A stretch of DNA of 64,000 bases from Rotaria sp. Silwood1 (lineage: Eukaryota > Rotifera > Eurotatoria > Philodinida > Philodinidae). Shown here in pieces: positions 57,683-64,000 of this stretch (its first letter is position 1; every line of letters begins with the position of its first letter). Where the stretch lies: positions 744,596 through 808,595 of the forward strand of contig CAJNOP010000077.1 in the NCBI GenBank assembly GCA_905250075.1, given 5' to 3'. Below the pieces are notes generated by a model, which had not been told where the DNA came from, made no database searches, and saw nothing but the letters and a program-made list of their open reading frames with translations. The translations under genes and the position numbers were made by a program.

Positions 57683-60600
57683 AAGCAAACATTGTATTTC
57701 TTATGATTATATTCATTGAAATTCGAGAAAGAATTTTCTTTCGAACGTCAAAATGTTACTTTTAGAAAACAACAAATTTCGTCGATCTCTTCTATCGAAT
57801 ATACTAAGGCTCATCATTTTTATTACTGTTTCAAGTGTAGACTCATCCCTTCTTGTTTAATGTTCAATAATCTCTGTCTCTCGCACTAGTGAAAAATAGC
57901 GACCAGCGCAGAAGAATGTCATTATTGTTCACTAACCCATAATCATTTCAATGATTAACACCTCAAGACAATATGTCTTATGCTCAAACATGATTTACAA
58001 AAAAAAAAAAACTTTTACTTTTTGCGTCTCTATTGACAGTAAAATTATGAAGCAGAAATTCTTACGTAGCTTTAAGATCTATTTACTTGTGCAGTCGATT
58101 AAATAGAAGAATTATTGCTTCTTTGCGGTGAATCCTACTTTGGTCGAAAGCGAAAATGAACTAGTATGCAGAGATATAACACTGAGGATTAACGTCCTGA
58201 AACCCCGTCTGGTACCCGGCACCCGGTCAGTTCAGATATGACGTTCTACCGAGTAGTTGGCTAATGCGAGTTTGAATATAAATGAAAATTTCCAACACAC
58301 ACCTCCCTTTTTACGAAAAAAGCAAAAGATAAAATGTTTTCGAATTCCTATATTTTCAAACTGAAACAAGGCTGTCATATCACTATGGTAAAAAAGCAAA
58401 CGACACAGTTTTATTCATACTATAGTTTAAAACTCTGTTTTAAAGAAATTCTCATATATGTTTAGGAGAAAAGGAAAACCTACAGTTGATTTTATCTTTC
58501 TGTATACATACATCATATTGTTATTTACAACGATCTTATAACATTAATCGATGTGTGCAACGATAATATTGCGGATATAGTGATATTTTAGTTGATTTTT
58601 CGTATTTTTTTTTTGAAAAGATTGTTCTACTCCAACTTTCATTGATCTCGCATGCTATTTCATTATTTTAGAGTTGTATGTTTTTTATGATAATATGAGA
58701 AGCTAATTATAAGCAGAACTCTACGTCAGGGTATGCATATGGGTCGATGTCAATGTGTTCAGTTTTCTTCTCTACAACCAGACCCATCTGCATTGCTACC
58801 AGGCGTTTGCTTTCAAATACGATGAAACTTTCTTACTTGTAACATTTTAAAAATGTCACCTAAATATCATTATACACTTAAATTGTGAAGAAATGAAGCT
58901 AATCCTTTGTTCTTAGGATCTATCGAATACGAAAATAGTACATTCTAAGTCAATATTGAAGCAACAGAGTTGCAGTGTATACTTAAAGGTAAGTCTTAAT
59001 GAATTAGGAGGATACTCGAAGTGATATCGTATATTCAACTTCTGCACATTGTCAGTCTTGTCTGGTTCATTCAGTGAATGTTTTATTGTTTTAAGTCAGA
59101 CAATATGAGAAAAGGATGGAACTCATTTTAAAAGCAAAGTAATTTTAAGTAGAAGCTAGATAAAATATGTCATGTTTTCTGATGAATTTATGAAAAATAC
59201 TACAGGTACGTAATGCCATACATGAGTTCGAGAAGTTATTTATAAAATTAGTAAATATGATATAAAGAAGAGAGAAACCGAAACAACATGAATCTTACCG
59301 ACCCATGATTGAATTTTTACTTTTCGTTTTTCAAACGCAGCTCTTTTTTAAGCTACTAGAAGTTAATACGAAATCGTGCAAGTGTATCTTTTCACCGATT
59401 CAGCATTACAAATGTATGATACAATTTCATCGTGGAATTTTCCTATGCTATGCTCTTCATTCACATGAATTCTACAAGAACTTTCAACAGTGTTTATTGC
59501 AGACTATGCAAAATGATGATTTCTAAAGACTATATTAGTAGGCAAATGATTTACAATTGATTCGAGAGCTATTAATAACAATGAAGTCAAAGTTGAATTT
59601 TATCGTATAATTTTCTCTCTCTTAAATCCTTGTGAATGACAGCAGTTGTGTATCATCATTTGTACCTTAATGTTTTCTCATACTTCATTATTCTAAAAGC
59701 CTCTTCATTGTTCAATGTATCATGAATTAGCAGTACTATAACTACCTAGATGTCAATACTACATAATGAGCCACTCAAAAAATTAGTTTCTCAGCTCAAT
59801 GAATTTTTTTCCTATAGATGATCGATCGTACTTATTATAGTACAACGTTTTAGAAGGAGAAATTATCTTTAGAATTTTCCGACGCTAACAAAACAACAAA
59901 CAAAGATTAATATCTCTGTTTCACTTGATTCTATTTGATAGATTTTAATTTTTCTTTGGCCATTCTTCAATAAAGAAGATAATAACTATGTGCTCAATTC
60001 ATTTTCGATGGCTTACCAGAACTTCTATACAATGATATCATGTCCATTGTGCTGGATACTGTTTTTCATGATTATCAGTACCCAAATCTTCGATCTAAGA
60101 AATCAATCGATTTATTTCTTTAAAATATTGTCTTTCCACTCGCCAAATATCATTCAAATCTCAATGAGCCAAATAAATATCAATACATCTATAAGAAAAA
60201 ACATTCATAATATCTAAACATTTATTAAGAAACATACTTGAGACATTTTGTTCATGTGAAGCTTCTTGATATTCACAAAAGCTCAAACCTTTAGTTCAAC
60301 TAGAAAATAAAAACATAATTAAATACGATGAAAAATACCAATTCTTCTATCTTTGGATAGTATTATATTTTATATAGGCAACTTTGCAGCAGTCTGCAAG
60401 GCTTATATTTTCGAAATTTCTTGGGACTTGAGGCTGTTGCTGAGAATGTCACTGTGAGAGATTTATATGATAAGGCTGATGACAGAGTACTATAGGGATA
60501 CCAATTTATATCTATTTACAACTTAGTTTATGCGTAAATTAAATTATGAGAAAGTTAAATTAAAAATAAATATTAATCGTCAACTATTTGATTTAGTTTA

Positions 60601-62204
60601 GATTTAAATTATCGGTAATTTAAATTTATTTTAAGTTAACAGAAGACTAACAACCTGAGAATCATATGTTCGTAATTAGTTCGCTAGAATGCAACTATGT
60701 ATTATTATGTGATAGGATTTTCAGTAAGAATTGTAATAGGTACTTTTTATGGCGTATCGATCGAAAGAAAATCCGAAGTAGAAACAAAAGAAAGGGCTGA
60801 ATAAGAATTCGAATTTTACATGTAGGAACTGAGTAGTCACCGCTCTAACCACTGAGCCATTCTGTGCTGCTAGTTCGCTATAAATACTTTTGAACAGTGA
60901 TGATCAATATAGCTTGATCCTGCCATGTTTAGAACGAATTCACTGGGAACAGAGTCGATCCACTGAGGAATTAATTCATGTTAGGAAGTTAGATGCAGCG
61001 AAATGTCAAGAGAAATATGGGTATTTAGAATGTATCCACTGACAGAGAAATGATACACTGAGGAATTATTTAATGTCAATGAGTTTGTATGACAGTCTCT
61101 TTAGTACAATAATGTTTTGAGAACAGATTCTCCGGAAAAATTACTTCAACAATTAATTGATTCATTTTGAGATGTCATTAAGTTAAACTTATAAAAGATA
61201 CCATACTTTCATGATAATAATAATTGAAAATATCTCGGAACTTCAAAAAGATACAAGAAATCACGACTAACTTAAAGAACAGAACTAAAAGAAGAAAATT
61301 GATGCACATAAAGAAAAAAAAACAAATTACACGTAGGTTTTTTTGTGCCATGTGCACAACGAAACAAATCTAAAGTTTTGTTTTTGTTCTTCTTTATGAT
61401 ATAAAGCACATAAAAAATGAGCAAAGAAGGTATTTCGAAATAAACTTGCATAAGTTTAACTATCTTGTGCGTCAGACGTTTCTGGTGACCAATTATTTCG
61501 GTAAAGCACATTTCGTTCGTTACTATTTGTGCCACACAACGCATTTCAATTACATTGTATCCTTACGTTTTGTTCTCTTACAGTCTGTTAGAGTAATATG
61601 AGGTAAAGTTTATTTTAACGAATTAAAGTGCTTATGTACATCATAAAATTGTGCAATTCTTTTCAATCATGCATCAAGATTCGCACAGTTTTTTTTCTTT
61701 TTTCAATTTTTTATCTGCGCGAAGTCGTCCAATGTCGATCTCGAATTTATGTTGTTCATGTAAAATACCATAAAAGAATTTAATTTTGCATTTGAGAGAA
61801 AATCTTGAGAACTAGAGAAAGATTTCGTTCGTTCAGATGTTGAAATTCATTCAATGAGTCTAAAAATATGTTTATGACGGCCATGTGATCTTTTTCTTTT
61901 TGCCTGTGCACATTCGTGCAAAGTCTTTTTTTCTCATGATAATTTTTGTGTAACAGCTAAAAAAGGTTTGCTTCAGTCTACTTATGATCTTGATGAAAGT
62001 CTGCGCTGTACTTATCGTATACGCGTAAAGTGAGAAGTCGTTTCATTGACTGATTCTTCAGTGCGATACATGTATAAGTTTTGCTAATATCACGCCAAAT
62101 GAATATTGTATGCAAACTGAACTCCAGTTTTTTTCGAATGTAGGCTAGAAATTTATTTAAGTGAAAACTTTTACCTTTAGGTTCTAGAAACGATCTGTCA
62201 GAAA
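57683..62204. other. Intergenic DNA
   Basis: About 4.5 kb. Plus frames at 59305-59526 and 59990-60217 have no family match. There is a tRNA-like sequence at 60795-60870 on the minus strand. Direct repeats of CACTGAGGAATTA lie at about 60961 and 61055. A diverged hairpin-type pair lies at about 58728-58803 (GGGTATGCATATGGGTCGAT with AGACCCATCTGCATTGCTACC). No gene supported. Confidence 0.45.
60795..60870 (-). other. tRNA-like sequence, possible SINE head or tRNA pseudogene
   Basis: On the minus strand, TGGCTCAGTGGTTAGAGC (60842-60859) is a good D-arm and A-box. About 30 bp later ATTCGAATT resembles the T-loop and B-box (GGTTCGAATCC) with weak flanks. The anticodon stem does not pair with a normal 7-nt loop, so it is not a functional tRNA. 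A tRNA-derived SINE is the likeliest reading. Confidence 0.45.
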
Positions 62205-63143
62205 ATGGCGTATAGCAAAAAGAACAATAAAACTAAGAACAAGATGGAACATGGGAAGTGTATTTTTTTTGAGAAACAAGAAACTAATCATACATGTAGA
62301 CTACATGCTATCAACAATGCTCTTGGAAGATCCATTCTCTCTCGAAAAAAGTATGGTCATTATAATCGATCACTTTCGATTTTAAATTCGTCTATTATGT
62401 TTTTCATTCCTTATATCTAGATTCTTTGCGTACTGTGATGAATTTGACATGCGAAACCGCTCTAGAGGAAGCCGAGAGTTCTTCTTCATTCATTCAAATG
62501 ACAACATCATCAGTTTCATTTTGAACAAATTTCAAGTGCACAGCTCATATTATTCTCAAGATGAGCCTCCTAATCTCAAGTAAGAACACTACTAACCATT
62601 TTGTTTTGATAAATATTTTGATACTTCGACATGAATATATAAACAAGAGATTATTTCTTTTTGTATTACGACCTGATCTAGTCCACATATCGTTTTTGTA
62701 GCGAAGATTCATGTGATAATATTATGGCAGTGATGGTTTTCGATGATGGTCATATCTGGTGCATTAAGAAATATGATAACACGTGGTTCAAAGTGGATTC
62801 TTTGTCAGATGGGCCGATACCAGTATCGTTTCGCAGCATATTTAGTCGACAAGGATTTGGATGGATCATCGTTTTGAACAATACTAAACCTATATTGAAC
62901 GAGCAGTCTTTCAAATTATACTCGAAAATATCGGAAGATCTGGATGCGGACTGTAAAAATCAAAACTCTGATACTGTCATTGTGGACAAGTCTTCAAAAC
63001 CAACATCGAAGCGATCCTCAAAACGTAATGGTATAAAGGAGGACATCAATTCTGACGGATCTCTATCGATCTTCGACAGAAATGAGTCAAGGGAATTCAA
63101 TCGTTTCGAAATATTGTTCTCTATAGAACAGGAGTCTCAATGA
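62205..63143 (+). CDS. Josephin-domain deubiquitinase (ataxin-3/JOSD type)
   Basis: Exons 62205-62350, 62421-62579 and 62702-63143 (GT-AG, phase 2 joins) encode 248 residues. The catalytic Cys lies in FFEKQETNHTCRLHAINNAL (family pattern HExQ...C..H..NN.L). The catalytic His and the following strand are in GHIWCIKKYDNTWFKVDSL, with DGP and GFGWIIVLN after it, as in Josephin domains (family pattern HWF.I....WFNLNSL). The enzyme should cut ubiquitin chains. The C-terminal 70 residues are polar (KSSKPTSKRSSKRNG) with no clear ubiquitin-interacting motif. The second ATG (MEHGKCIFFE) could be the real start, since residues 1-13 are only lysine-rich. Catalytic residues look complete. Confidence 0.85.
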
Positions 63144-64000
63144 ACATAATCAAATGCGAGAATTTTCAGATGCGTCAGTTTTATTTTTCTTGTTTCTTGT
63201 GACTCATTGACATATTTTAAAAATTTTTAACGTTGAGCGTAAAATGTCTTAAGACTGATTTTAGTTTCACTTGAGCGTACCTATGGTCAGCCTGCATTTA
63301 ATACGAGAGAATACGAGGTAAAAGTGAAAAGAAAAGAAATGCACGTTTTCATTTTTTAGGCTTAGTACAACAAATATATTTCTCAGATGAGTTGGATTGA
63401 ATTTTTGGGGACATCTGAACTTAACGTCTTGCTAGCCATTTTTATTCATAGACATTTGATTAACTTTGGATTTGACAACGCTGAACTACGTAACTATTAC
63501 TACAAAAAAAAAAGATATGGCTTTCTTCTCAAAATCAGGATCATAGAGCATCGGAATCTCCGAAAGATCGTTTTTGGTGATTTGTATAATATTCTAGTTT
63601 ATAGTTTATTTTTTGTTTGTATGCACATACCAGTGTGGTTAAGGGAATATATGTAGATTTAGAGGGATAAATTTAAGAGAAGAGATTAAAGTAATTAAGA
63701 TTCGGGTTTGATTTAAGGGAACAGACGTATATACTAGTAAATAGGCATAGATATAGTAGTTCACGTATAGGCAGATGGATCGGTATAGGTTTATTAATGT
63801 TGCATCGGAATCCATACGAAATTTTGACTATGGAAACCTTTTTGAAGTCAAGTGAAAACGGTATTGTACGAAACCTTATGTTGATGAAACTGATTTGAAA
63901 GTCTTTAGAAAGTTCATATACCCTTACGAAGGTCTTCGAAAGTGCAACCAATAGTAGCCTCTTCTCAGGTTTATTATTGTAGGGTTCTTTTCAGTGTAAC
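63144..64000. other. Intergenic DNA to window edge
   Basis: No gene supported. Frames at 63387-63656 (plus) and 63673-63951 (minus) match no family. The edge may lie in an intron or flank of the next gene. Confidence 0.4.

Noticed and set aside
58190..58260. Stretch with GGTACCCGGCACCCGGTCAG looking like an RNA stem
   Set aside because: No cloverleaf, no box A or B, and no consistent helix beyond a few base pairs.
1..64000. CRISPR array, bacterial operons, rRNA genes
   Set aside because: No spaced identical repeats, no clustered same-strand intronless genes, and no rRNA-like sequence. The introns show that the DNA is eukaryotic.

Overview
The window looks like nuclear DNA of a bdelloid rotifer, probably Rotaria-like. 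By eye it is very AT-rich (near 70%). Introns have GT-AG borders and many are only about 57-63 bp. It carries an expanded set of membrane-anchored NHL-propeller proteins with threonine-rich stalks, the remains of an ADP-ribosyltransferase of the type common in rotifers, and many short CACCCACACCC/GGGTGTGGGTG hairpins resembling the TGTGGG telomere repeat I recall for bdelloids. The species is inference; the gene models come from splice sites and reading phases that I checked by hand.

Layout. 1-5.3 kb: gene-poor, with an AACGCGTT-rich repeat patch. 5.3-12.1 kb and 13.6-22.2 kb: two copies of a tandem segmental duplication. The first holds an intact 8-exon gene for a single-pass NHL protein (7544-10827). 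The second holds its dead paralogue (18068-21003), whose 5' flank carries a 2.8-kb decayed hAT transposon (15229-18042) with 15-bp terminal inverted repeats and an 8-bp target duplication. Nested inside that is a 240-bp palindromic element with an 11-bp target duplication. 24.0-31.7 kb: three tandem paralogues of a small type II membrane protein with a Thr stalk and a conserved ectodomain of about 97 residues that I cannot assign to a named family. 32.4-34.5 kb: gamma-SNAP (minus). 38.6-39.6 kb: a long inverted-repeat element. 41.1-43.6 kb: an intronless ubiquitin-specific protease with about four ubiquitin-like repeats. 47.0-48.1 kb: a two-exon gene of unknown function. 51.6-52.1 kb: a near-perfect 461-bp foldback. 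52.6-53.3 kb: the broken ADP-ribosyltransferase gene. 53.8-54.6 kb: a tail-anchored sulfotransferase-like protein. 55.6-57.7 kb: a 4-exon gene joining U-box, C2HC finger, membrane span, Thr/Ser stalk and NHL propeller. 62.2-63.1 kb: a 3-exon Josephin-type deubiquitinase.

The most interesting theme is modular. Five intact genes and one pseudogene, with three unrelated cytoplasmic N-termini and two unrelated ectodomains, share one plan: cytosolic part, membrane span, Thr/Ser stalk, ectodomain. In every one the membrane-span exon ends in phase 1 and the ectodomain exon starts in phase 1; separate stalk exons, where present, are phase 1-1. This is what a system that swaps sensors and cytosolic effectors by exon shuffling would look like. 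One of the N-termini is a ubiquitin-ligase U-box, so one member could link an extracellular sensor to ubiquitination. Three ubiquitin-pathway genes (USP, U-box, Josephin) lie within 22 kb, but nothing shows that they act together.
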